From contig JAJRPN010000030.1 of NCBI GenBank assembly GCA_024280755.1, positions 62,001 through 126,000 on the forward strand: 64,000 bases of DNA, written 5' to 3'. This document shows positions 35,431-43,582 of the stretch, piece by piece (position 1 is the stretch's first letter; every line of letters starts with the position of its first letter). Both the position numbers and the translations under genes were made by a program. The notes below the pieces were generated by a model. The model ran no database searches, was not told the DNA's origin, and saw only the letters and a list, made by a program, of their open reading frames with translations. The stretch is from Planctomycetota bacterium. GTDB taxonomy: Bacteria; Planctomycetota; Phycisphaerae; Phycisphaerales; UBA1924.

Positions 35431-36726
35431 GTGCACGCAAGTAAGCATTGGTCAACCCTCGTCGTTTTTATTGTTTCGCTCACACTCTTTTCCGCGTTTG
35501 CATTTGGCGAGCCTGAGATGATTCGTCCAGAGACACTCCCTCAGGGCTTTGTGATTGTCGTGACGGATTCATCGGGAAAAGCCAACAAGGATAATCCGGT
35601 GTACTTCGCAGGCAGCATCAACGGCTGGGACCCGGCAGACCCAGACTCGGTGCTCTCGGGGCGTTCGGACCTTCGTTGGCAGATTGTCATGGACAAGGAT
35701 CTTCACGGCGTGAGTGTGCAGTTTAAGTTCACCCTCGGAGGTTGGGATCGTGAAGAGGTCGATGCTGAAGGCAACGCGATTGCGAACCGTTCGCTGCCGA
35801 TGGTTGATGTGTCAAAGCTCAAAGCTGGCGAACGCCCGGTGATCGAACTGACGGTTGTTGATTTTCGCGAGCCGGTTTCGCTTGCTGAGCAAGTTCGTAA
35901 CTCGGGGTTCTATCACACGCTCAATGTCACCGGCGATGTTGCCCGGCTTGCGGTTCAGGGTGGCGCAGGCGGTGCCCAGGCGGTGACCCGTGATCTTCAG
36001 ATCTGGACACCTCCTGGTTACAATGATCCTGCGAATGCAAATAAGCACTATCCAGTGTTGTACATGTTTGATGGTCAGAATCTGTTCGAGCAACTCCCCG
36101 GCTTGCCCGGCGAATGGCACGCGGACGAAACCGCGACCGAGTTGATCGAAGCGGGGAAGATTGAGCCGATGATTATTGTCGGCATCCCACATTCGGGTGT
36201 GCATCGCATCAGCGAGTTCCTGCCTTTTGGTTCGTACAAAGGCGTTGAGGGCGACGGGCCAGCAACGATGGACTGGGTACTCCATGAGGTCATGCCTCGC
36301 GTTGAGCGGGCGTTCAGGGTCGAGACCGATCGTGCATCGACCTCCATCGGCGGCGCGTCCCTCGGCGGCTCGATGGCCCTCTACGCGGCGACGGCCCATG
36401 CGGACCGTTTCGCCAACGCAATCGTCGAAAGCTTACCAATGATGGGCGATCATGGTGCCAGCGCGATGAGTTATCTGTCGTTGGTCAAGAACTGGCCCGA
36501 CAAGGTGTTCATCGGGATGGGGGGCAAGGAGGTCGGCAACGACTCGGCTGATGACGAACTCAACAAGCAGTACCAACAATGGGCACAAACGCTTGATCTG
36601 GGGCTCGCCGCGTCGGGTTTGGGCGAAGATCAGCGGCTATTGGTCATCGAGCCAGACGCCAATCACAACGAAATCGCATGGGCTGAGCGGTTCGAGCGGG
36701 CGTTGGTCTTCTTGTACGGCAAGTAA
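35431..36726 (+). CDS. Secreted esterase-like hydrolase with CBM-like N-domain
   Basis: The 431-residue protein has a signal peptide (cleavage near FAFGEP). Residues 40-120 (VYFAGSINGWDPADP, VQFKFTLGGWDREEVD) resemble starch-binding CBM20/CBM48 sandwiches. The rest is an alpha/beta-hydrolase of the esterase D type: nucleophile Ser310 in GGASLGGS and likely catalytic His412 in DANHNEIAW. It may deacylate or degrade a glucan-bound substrate. The start is GTG with GGAG seven bases upstream. Confidence 0.85.
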   Translation: MHASKHWSTLVVFIVSLTLFSAFAFGEPEMIRPETLPQGFVIVVTDSSGKANKDNPVYFAGSINGWDPADPDSVLSGRSDLRWQIVMDKDLHGVSVQFKFTLGGWDREEVDAEGNAIANRSLPMVDVSKLKAGERPVIELTVVDFREPVSLAEQVRNSGFYHTLNVTGDVARLAVQGGAGGAQAVTRDLQIWTPPGYNDPANANKHYPVLYMFDGQNLFEQLPGLPGEWHADETATELIEAGKIEPMIIVGIPHSGVHRISEFLPFGSYKGVEGDGPATMDWVLHEVMPRVERAFRVETDRASTSIGGASLGGSMALYAATAHADRFANAIVESLPMMGDHGASAMSYLSLVKNWPDKVFIGMGGKEVGNDSADDELNKQYQQWAQTLDLGLAASGLGEDQRLLVIEPDANHNEIAWAERFERALVFLYGK

Positions 36727-36785
36727 CCAACTTTGCAGACTAGGTCGTATCTGAGGGCTCGGTTTCTACACAGAAACACACTCTT

Positions 36786-36935
36786 TTCGCCTCCCCCGGG
36801 CTTCCGGGGGAGGTGTTCGCGTCTTCGCGGACGGAGGGGGGCTTTCTTGAAGAAGGCAATGGGGAGGAAGGAAGAGAAGACCCCCTCCGCCTCACTGCGT
36901 TCGGCACCTCCCCCGGAAGCCCGGGGGAGGCGAAT
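36786..36935. repeat. BIME-like element: two REP-type palindromes in inverted orientation
   Basis: The 30-base arm at 36786-36815 and its perfect reverse complement at 36906-36935 flank 90 bases. Each arm is itself a hairpin (CCTCCCCCGG-GCTT-CCGGGGGAGG). Inside, CGGAGGGGG and CCCCCTCCG near 36832 and 36882 pair as well. This nested palindrome design is that of REP/BIME intergenic repeats. The 328-base gap between the esterase and the next gene holds nothing else. Confidence 0.85.
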
Positions 36936-37054
36936 CGGTGGAAATCATGAGCCGTCAGGCACGCCCTAATCTTTGCATCAAGACCATACGATGGTGCCGA
37001 TGTAGACTCAACGCATGTGTGGTATCATTGAGGTATCGCCATTGGAGGTTGAGT

Positions 37055-38308
37055 ATGCAGTTGTCCCAGAGTATGTACCTGTTTGTGCGCATGATAGTGG
37101 TGGTCTCGGTCATCGCCGGGTCTGGTTGCGCGATCGAACGCAACAGCCGACGGGCGGACAGGGTTGTCGATACCACGCTCAATGCCAATGTCTTTGGGCT
37201 TTGGGTGACGCGTTGGGATTATCAAACCGTTGATGAGATTAAGACGATTGTTGCGGATGCTTCGGCGATGGGTGTGACAGATTTGTATTGGCAGGTGCGT
37301 GGGCAGGGCGATGCGTATTACCGATCGAGCTTTGAGCCTTGGGGCGAGGAGCTCACCGCGCCGCGCCGCGAGGGTATTGATCCAGATTTGAAAAACCAGC
37401 CTCGGGTTCTTGATCCAGGGTTTGATCCGTTGTCGCTCGTGATCGAAGAGGCGCATCTACGCGGCGTGCGTGTGCATGCGTGGGTCAATGTGATGCCGAT
37501 GTGGCGAGGCAAGACGCCGCCGATGGATCAATCGCATGCGTTGTATACGCATCCCCAATGGCGATTGAGCGATGAGACCGGGCAGGTTCAGCCACTTGGT
37601 AGTGGGTATGTCGTGGTGAACCCGGTGCTTAACGAGGTGCAAGATCACATTGTGCGCGTTGTACGCGATATTGTCTCTCGCTATGACATTGATGGCGTGC
37701 ATCTTGATTACATCCGGTTCTTGACGGATGAACTTGGCAAAGAGAAACTGCATCCGGGCGATGCAAAGAGTTTGTCGTTGTATGCTCGGATGGTGGGGGA
37801 TCGGGCGACCGCTGGACAGATTAACCGGACAAAGTATCGGGCATGGATTCGTGAGCGGATTACGACTTTGGTCGAGCGGATCGGGACAGAAGCATTGAAC
37901 GGGCATCCAGATGTTCGTTTCTCGGCAGCGGTCTGGCGTCGGCCAGATTTGGCGAAGGATCAATATCTGCAAGATGCGGCCCGCTGGGTGAATGAGGGGA
38001 TGGTCGATGAGATCATGCCGATGATTTATACGGATAAGGATACACAGTTCGAGGACGATCTCGAAGCATGGTACAAGGTGGTCGATCGTAAGCGTGTGAT
38101 CGCAGGGATCGGAACCTACAAACATAACTCCGGCGGCCAAACCCTCTCGCAGGCAAACCTCGGGCACCCGCGACGATTTGTCCTGTTTGCTTATTCCTCA
38201 ATCTTTGAATCATCTAACCCGGGTCAAGATGATCACCAGGAGATGGTGCGGGCACGGACACTCAAACGCGAAGCGTTGACGCAGTTTATCGATCGAATCG
38301 GGCACTGA
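37055..38308 (+). CDS. GHL10-family lipoprotein (glycosyl hydrolase-like)
   Basis: The 417-residue protein has a lipobox (IAGSGC) after a hydrophobic stretch. The barrel shows the GHL10 pattern: GLWVTRWDYQTVDEI, VHAWVNVMPMWRG, YVVVNPVLNEVQDHIVRVV and DIDGVHLDYIRF, with acidic residues at the strand ends. Family members are proposed to act on glycans or peptidoglycan; substrate unknown here. GGAGG at 37044-37048 is six bases from the ATG at 37055, so longer upstream starts are rejected. Confidence 0.85.
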   Translation: MQLSQSMYLFVRMIVVVSVIAGSGCAIERNSRRADRVVDTTLNANVFGLWVTRWDYQTVDEIKTIVADASAMGVTDLYWQVRGQGDAYYRSSFEPWGEELTAPRREGIDPDLKNQPRVLDPGFDPLSLVIEEAHLRGVRVHAWVNVMPMWRGKTPPMDQSHALYTHPQWRLSDETGQVQPLGSGYVVVNPVLNEVQDHIVRVVRDIVSRYDIDGVHLDYIRFLTDELGKEKLHPGDAKSLSLYARMVGDRATAGQINRTKYRAWIRERITTLVERIGTEALNGHPDVRFSAAVWRRPDLAKDQYLQDAARWVNEGMVDEIMPMIYTDKDTQFEDDLEAWYKVVDRKRVIAGIGTYKHNSGGQTLSQANLGHPRRFVLFAYSSIFESSNPGQDDHQEMVRARTLKREALTQFIDRIGH

Positions 38309-38309
38309 G

Positions 38310-39170
38310 ATGGGGACGCTGGGGATCGACATCGGAGGCTCGAGTGTAAAAGTCTGCCTAGTCAGAGGTGAGGCATGCACCAACGCGCGAAGCAGAGGGT
38401 ATATGAACCCAACGCGCAAGGTGTTGAGCGGGGCGATCAAAGAAGCCATCGCGTTGCTCGGCGATATTCCTGTATCAAAGGTTGGGTTGTGTCTGCCCGG
38501 GAGGCGATCTGATGATGGGGAGTCGATTGAGGTTTCGGTGAACTTGGCTTGTCTCAATGGGTGGGCGTTCGACGAGTTGCTTGCGAGTTCGCTTGGGTAT
38601 GTGCCTAAAAACTATTCGGTGGTCAGCGATGTGCAGGCAGCCGGCGAGGACTTTATGTGTGCGCACAAATGCAGTGGTCGCACCGCGGTCATTGCGATCG
38701 GGACAGGTGTTGGGCTTGCGGTGTTTGACAATGGCGTGGCGATCGGTATTGGGGAGCGAGGGATTGGGCATCTGGGGATGATGGACATGGGTCGGCTCGG
38801 AGAGTGTGATCTTGTCGCGCCCGACGGAAGCAAAAATACGCTCGAATCGTATATTGGTACTCGTGCGATGGAGTTGCGATTTGCGGGTGTTGAGCCGAGG
38901 GACTTGCCTGCATCAATCGGGACGCTTTCGATGAATGAGCCGAGCATACAAGCACTCATTCGAGCGATTCGTATTGTGCATGCGATCTATGTGCCTGGTC
39001 AGATCGTGCTGATGGGCGGCGTCGGGATTGCGATGAATCCGATGAGTGCGGAACTTGAGTCAACGATCCGTGACGGGTTAACGAGCCTTGCGAATCCAGG
39101 CTGGCGATTGATGTTTGGTGATTCGGCGTATCATGCTGCCTGTGGTGCTGCGAGATTTGCACAGCTTTGA
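38310..39170 (+). CDS. ROK-family sugar kinase-like protein
   Basis: The 286-residue protein has the ASKHA/ROK fold marks: LGIDIGGSSVKVCLV for phosphate 1, SDVQAAGEDF with the likely catalytic Asp, AIGTGVGLAVF and, near the end, IVLMGGVGI. The ROK zinc motif CxCGxxGCxE is absent; the region reads GMMDMGRLGECDLVAPDG. It starts two bases after the GHL10 stop. It may phosphorylate glucose or a related sugar delivered by the neighbouring uptake systems. Confidence 0.8.
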   Translation: MGTLGIDIGGSSVKVCLVRGEACTNARSRGYMNPTRKVLSGAIKEAIALLGDIPVSKVGLCLPGRRSDDGESIEVSVNLACLNGWAFDELLASSLGYVPKNYSVVSDVQAAGEDFMCAHKCSGRTAVIAIGTGVGLAVFDNGVAIGIGERGIGHLGMMDMGRLGECDLVAPDGSKNTLESYIGTRAMELRFAGVEPRDLPASIGTLSMNEPSIQALIRAIRIVHAIYVPGQIVLMGGVGIAMNPMSAELESTIRDGLTSLANPGWRLMFGDSAYHAACGAARFAQL

Positions 39171-40774
39171 TTTGGCCGATTGCCGAGCAGACACGCACTG
39201 AGCGAGAGCAGCACGCCGATGGTGAGTTTCCATGTGAAATGGATGCTGTAAAAGTATTCGATGCTCGGCACATGAAGGAACTCGAACTTGTTGTAGACGA
39301 ACGATTGAGTGGCGAGCATCCAGAGGAACCCGACGAGGAGTGCCGCGATGACCGATCGGGATGATCCGCGTTTGGTGAAGAGTGCGGTGAAGAACACGCC
39401 GATGAGCCCGGCGTAGGCAAAGCCCATCACGCCGAGGGCGAAGTTGATGAGTGTATCGTTGTTGGCACTTTTCCAATAGATGCACACGCATGCGAATGTG
39501 CCCAGGATGATGCCCCATACGACCACTGCGAGTCGGCCGACGAATACGAAGTGGGCTTCAGAAGTGTCTGGTTTTCTTGTAGCGAGCATCGGGCGATAGA
39601 TATCGCTGATGTAGGCTGCGCTCATTGCGTTGATGGCGCTGTTGAGACTCGATAATCCGGCTGCGAATAAGCCAGCCATCATGAGTCCGCGAATGCCCGG
39701 GGGGATCTGGGTGAGGATGTAATGCAGGAACACGGTGACCGATTCACCCGGAGGCGTAGCTGCTGTGAGCGTGGTGAGTTCTGGGCGTTGATAGACGATC
39801 CAGAGCAGCAAGCCAACAGTCAGGAAGATGGCGACAGTGGGGATGCCAAGTAGGATGCCGGTGATGACCGAGCGGGCGCCATGCTTTGCAGATTTGCAGG
39901 TGAGCATGCGTTGGGCGAGGTCTTGATCGGTGCCATAGGACCCGATGCCCAGGAGTGTAAACCCGATGATGCACGCCGGGAGCGAGAAACTATGACGAGG
40001 ATCAAGCGAAAGATCGAAGAGCGTGAGTTTGGAGGCGCCTTCGTCGGCACCCGTTTTGAGTTGTGCAATGATCTCTGAGAATGGCGCATTGAACGAGTTA
40101 GTGATCAGCACGATGGCGCACAATGCTGCGCCGATGAGGATACCAAACTGGATAACATCGGACCAAATAACCGAGCTGATCCCGCCAGCGAGGGTATAGA
40201 TGATGCCTACACAGGTGAGGATGGCGATGGCGATGATGAGATGGTTTGGTTCGGTGCCTTTATCGAGCCCGAAGAGCAGGATCGATGCGGGGATGGCTCC
40301 TGCGTAGATCCGTGCGCCCGATGCGAGCACACGCCCGATCATGAAGGTGATGCTTGCCGACTTTCGAGCTGCGGGGCCGAAGCGGAGTTCGAGGAGTTCA
40401 TAGATTGATGCGCTGCGGGATTTATAGAAGGACGGGAGGAAGAGGAATGCGATGACGATCGCTGCGATGATCATCCCGATGTTGGTTACGAGATAGGTAA
40501 TGTTGCCGCTGTAGGCGATTTCGGGCGCACCAATAAAGGTGACCGCCGAGAGCGAAGTGGCAACGATGGAGATCGCGACCGCCCATGATGGCATGGATCG
40601 GCTGCCGAGGAAGTAGTCTTCGGTGGTCTTGGTTGTTTTCTTGGTGAAGAGATACCCGGTGATTGCGAGCGCGAGGAAGTAGGCACCCAGCACGATCCAG
40701 TCAGCGCTCGCGAAGCCAGCGTTGTCTGTCGAGTTGGAGATTGAGGGAGTTGTCTGGGCAAGGGACATCAGCAT
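39131..40774 (-). CDS. Sodium:solute symporter (SSS family)
   Basis: The 547-residue protein has about 13 hydrophobic segments and the SSS pattern: YFLGSRSMPSWAVAISIVATSLSAVTFIGAPE (read in parts) near the N-terminus and GLFAAGLSSLNSAINAMSAAYISDIYRP in the sodium-site region. It imports a solute, perhaps a sugar, with sodium. Its 3' end overlaps that of the convergent ROK gene by 40 bases. No clear Shine-Dalgarno precedes the ATG. Confidence 0.92.
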   Translation of the reverse strand: MLMSLAQTTPSISNSTDNAGFASADWIVLGAYFLALAITGYLFTKKTTKTTEDYFLGSRSMPSWAVAISIVATSLSAVTFIGAPEIAYSGNITYLVTNIGMIIAAIVIAFLFLPSFYKSRSASIYELLELRFGPAARKSASITFMIGRVLASGARIYAGAIPASILLFGLDKGTEPNHLIIAIAILTCVGIIYTLAGGISSVIWSDVIQFGILIGAALCAIVLITNSFNAPFSEIIAQLKTGADEGASKLTLFDLSLDPRHSFSLPACIIGFTLLGIGSYGTDQDLAQRMLTCKSAKHGARSVITGILLGIPTVAIFLTVGLLLWIVYQRPELTTLTAATPPGESVTVFLHYILTQIPPGIRGLMMAGLFAAGLSSLNSAINAMSAAYISDIYRPMLATRKPDTSEAHFVFVGRLAVVVWGIILGTFACVCIYWKSANNDTLINFALGVMGFAYAGLIGVFFTALFTKRGSSRSVIAALLVGFLWMLATQSFVYNKFEFLHVPSIEYFYSIHFTWKLTIGVLLSLSACLLGNRPNQSCANLAAPQAA

Positions 40775-40870
40775 ATTTCATTTTCGGATATTCGAGCATG
40801 ATTTGGTCACAATGGGCAATGCGTTTGCGGGGCTTTGGGGCGTGTTGCGGGCTATACTCAGGCACCATCT

Positions 40871-40958
40871 GGAGCGGTGGCAGAGCGGTTGAATGCGCTG
40901 GATTCGAAATCCAGTATGGAGGTCTCCTTCATCGGGGGTTCGAATCCCCCCTGCTCCG
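40871..40958 (+). tRNA. tRNA-Ser (anticodon CGA)
   Basis: The 88-base gene folds as a class II tRNA. The acceptor GGAGCGG pairs with CTGCTCC, the anticodon arm is CTGGA-TTCGAAA-TCCAG with CGA reading UCG, a long variable arm follows, and the T arm is GGGGG-TTCGAAT-CCCCC. CCA is not encoded. TATACT at 40853-40858 is well placed as a -10. It separates the glucan region from accessory DNA. Confidence 0.97.
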
Positions 40959-40976
40959 TTGACATAAAAGGTATAC

Positions 40977-41005
40977 GAAACGGCGTCCCGAAAAGACGCC
41001 GTTTC
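40977..41005 (+). terminator. Terminator-like hairpin after tRNA-Ser
   Basis: GAAACGGCGTC (40977-40987) pairs with GACGCCGTTTC (40995-41005), loop CCGAAAA. The T-run is short. It probably ends the tRNA transcript. 41006-41157 holds no gene I can see. Confidence 0.65.
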
Positions 41006-41157
41006 GGCCGTTTTGGAGCGTGTCAGGCGGTTTGGCGCGTCTCTGTGATTACTCAGATTGACCACATCAGCCAATAACTGCCCAGAATGAGGCGAGTGTC
41101 TCTCCGGGCGATTTTAGGGATGTCTTCATGCAATGTGAATGGGGAGCGAGCAGGGAA

Positions 41158-42894
41158 TCAGCTGGCGGCTTGCGCAGTGCTGAACTCGCTCATCGCAGTG
41201 TTGATCCCAAGCTCGGCGGCTTGGCGATCCCAGTCAAGTTGATTCGCGGCGGTGAGGAGATCGTCGAGTGTGATGGTGCTTGGAAGCATTCCGGTGAGTG
41301 CATGTCGGAGGACATCCGGGCCGAGCTGGGTGATGGGGAGCAGTTTGATAATGCGCGTTCGCGCAATCCCGTGCTTCTTGGCAAACTCCGTAATTTGCAA
41401 ACCGGTTTTGATGAGTTCATCATGCCATCGATAGGCCAGCCCGATTGCGTCAACGAAGTGTTGTCTTGGCTCGGGCGTGGAGGGGATGATCAGGTCATGT
41501 CCATCGGGGCTGAGAAGCAACCGGCGACCATCGAACTTCTTGATTTGGAGCTGCAGTTTCAGCTCGATATGCTCGCCGCGGTCATCGACCTCTGGCGTTC
41601 GCAAGCAGACCGGACGCGATGGGATGTCCTTCGGCGGTGATCCGAAAGTATGCCGTTGGAGTTGATCGATCTTCTTTGTGTCGAGCTGGACTGTGATGGA
41701 GTCCGGGGCAAGGGTGACCTCGTGGATTGCCTTCCGGATCCAGCGGTCCCGGACCTCGGTGGATTGCTGGTCGAGATCGCGATGATCGAGGTATCCGAGG
41801 ACAAATCCTCGCACGAGTTCATCGAGATGCACCGCATTGATCGTTTTGATCGGGCAGTTCTTGAATCCGTGCTTGATCGCCTTCTGACTGATGTAGTACC
41901 GCACGAGCCGCTTCTGTTTGGTCTCACTCTTCTTGGTCAATGGTCGGTGCGTGGAGGTCGGGCTCATCGCAAATCCATCGCTCGTGCGCAGCTTTCCTTT
42001 GAGCAGGTGCGGATGGGTCCAGCGGTGCAGGCTCTTGCGGTCCTGCTTGGTCATAAGTTTCTGTGCGGTATCCCATATATCTTGATCGATGATGGATTCA
42101 TGCAAGCCTTCGTAGATTTCAGTGTGGTCGCCCCGGGTGTGTGTGATCTTGCCGATGTAGAGCCGGTTGGTCAGCACGCTATGGATGTATTTTTGAGAGA
42201 GTGGTTTTCCGCCGTGAACATTCCCGTTCTTGCTCGTCCACTGTTTCGTGGTGTGACCGGCATCGTTGAGTTCATTGGCAACAGCTACCGGTGATGGCTG
42301 CTCGATGTAGCGATCAAAGATCGTGCGAACAAGTTCCGCCTGCTCGTGGATGATGAAGAGTCCTTTGGTTTCTTCGCCAGTCTGGAGCCGGTACCCGAGC
42401 GGGGGTTGACCACCGACCCAGTAGCCCTTCTTCTTGGTCGCCGCGAGTTTGTCTCGGATGCGCTCGCCGGAAACCTCACGCTCGAACTGGGCGAAGCTGA
42501 GCAGCATGTTGAGCGTCAACCGGCCCATCGAGGTCGTGGTATTAAACTGCTGCGTCACCGACACAAACGAGACCTGCTTTTCGTCAAACACATCCATCAT
42601 CCGAGCGAAATCACTGAGCGATCGGCTCAGCCGATCGACTTTGTACACCACGACGACATCAATGCGGCCCCGGTCGATGTCATCAAGCAGCTGTTTGAGC
42701 CCAGGTCGTTTCATGGTGCCGCCAGAGTATCCACCGTCGTTGTACTCATCTTCAACCAGCAGCCAGCCCTCGTGCTTCTGGCTTTTGATGTAATCGATGC
42801 CCGCTTCGCGCTGAGCGTCAAGTGAGTTAAAGGCCATGTCGAGACCCTCTTCGTTGGACTTGCGGGTGTAGATTGCGCAGCGGGTGGTTTTCAT
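41158..42894 (-). CDS. Large serine recombinase
   Basis: The 578-residue protein has the resolvase domain with catalytic Ser13 (AIYTRKSNEE) and VVYKVDRLSRS, then a recombinase domain (GYRLQTGEETKGL, ANELNDAGHTTKQW). Such enzymes integrate and excise phages and islands. The zinc-ribbon part has lost its usual Cys pairs (LLKGKLRTSDGFAMSP). The last 150 residues are helical and basic. It starts nine bases after the DUF2924 gene; the pair is frequent in planctomycete and proteobacterial mobile DNA. Confidence 0.92.
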   Translation of the reverse strand: MKTTRCAIYTRKSNEEGLDMAFNSLDAQREAGIDYIKSQKHEGWLLVEDEYNDGGYSGGTMKRPGLKQLLDDIDRGRIDVVVVYKVDRLSRSLSDFARMMDVFDEKQVSFVSVTQQFNTTTSMGRLTLNMLLSFAQFEREVSGERIRDKLAATKKKGYWVGGQPPLGYRLQTGEETKGLFIIHEQAELVRTIFDRYIEQPSPVAVANELNDAGHTTKQWTSKNGNVHGGKPLSQKYIHSVLTNRLYIGKITHTRGDHTEIYEGLHESIIDQDIWDTAQKLMTKQDRKSLHRWTHPHLLKGKLRTSDGFAMSPTSTHRPLTKKSETKQKRLVRYYISQKAIKHGFKNCPIKTINAVHLDELVRGFVLGYLDHRDLDQQSTEVRDRWIRKAIHEVTLAPDSITVQLDTKKIDQLQRHTFGSPPKDIPSRPVCLRTPEVDDRGEHIELKLQLQIKKFDGRRLLLSPDGHDLIIPSTPEPRQHFVDAIGLAYRWHDELIKTGLQITEFAKKHGIARTRIIKLLPITQLGPDVLRHALTGMLPSTITLDDLLTAANQLDWDRQAAELGINTAMSEFSTAQAAS

Positions 42895-42903
42895 GGTGAT
42901 TCC

Positions 42904-43359
42904 TTATGCAGATTGCTTGAGTTTTTTGAGGCCGAAGAAGCGAGGTCCGGACCAGCGTGCCCCGGTGATCTCCCGAGCGATCTCGGACAAACTTGCAAAC
43001 TCGGTTTCCCGGTACCGGAACCGTTTGCCATCTTCGAGGACCGTGACCTCGTGGTGGTGCCCGCGCCATGTTCGGACGAGGGTGGTGCCTTCGGGGAGTT
43101 GGACTGGGTCCCGCTGCTTCCGCTGTCCGGCGACGCTCTGCTTGGATGCTGGTGTCGGAGCGTTGCGGGTCGCGGCTTTGAGCAGGCGGCGTGTGTCGGC
43201 GTCGAGCCCGCCATAGGTCTGCTTCTGGAGATGCCACGAAAGGCCTCGGACGAGAGCCTGCTTGAAGTGCGGGGGATCGCCACGGATGCCGAGATTTGCC
43301 CATTCCTGTTGGAGCCGGGCTGGAGTCAGATTGGTCAGGGTGTGGAGTTCGATGGTCAT
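42904..43359 (-). CDS. DUF2924 protein
   Basis: The 151-residue product fits DUF2924, found just before serine recombinases: LSWHLQKQTYGGLDADTRRLL, then LPEGTTLVRTWRGHHHEVTVLEDGKRFRYRETEFASLSEIAREITG (in parts), which ends GPRFFGLKK. The basic C-terminus suggests DNA binding and a role with the recombinase. The ATG at 43359 has AAGGAAG five bases upstream; a longer start at 43401 is less likely. 43360-43582 shows only a small ATCTC/GAGAT hairpin near 43512. Confidence 0.85.
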   Translation of the reverse strand: MTIELHTLTNLTPARLQQEWANLGIRGDPPHFKQALVRGLSWHLQKQTYGGLDADTRRLLKAATRNAPTPASKQSVAGQRKQRDPVQLPEGTTLVRTWRGHHHEVTVLEDGKRFRYRETEFASLSEIAREITGARWSGPRFFGLKKLKQSA

Positions 43360-43582
43360 CGGGCTTCCTTGATGTGCCTGTGCGGGCTGGCCTCGGCGCA
43401 TGCAGACATTTCTCCCAACGAGAGGGTGCGTGATGCGTTGGATCCGGGGCTGGCCGCAGGGCGTGGCCGGGGTGGTGAAGGCGGGGAATCCGCCTACCCC
43501 ATATAGCCATCATCTCGGGGAGATAGCAAGCGGGTATCGCGTTATTCGAGAGACTATCAGCAGATACTCGCCATGGTGGGGG

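Noticed and set aside
40871-41157. tRNA-Ser as the attachment site of the accessory region
   Set aside because: The position is suggestive, but I found no second copy of the tRNA 3' end downstream, and large serine recombinases seldom use tRNA genes.
42827-43513. 228-codon frame opposite the recombinase and DUF2924 genes
   Set aside because: It overlaps both genes out of frame and reads as Pro/Arg/His-rich shadow sequence.
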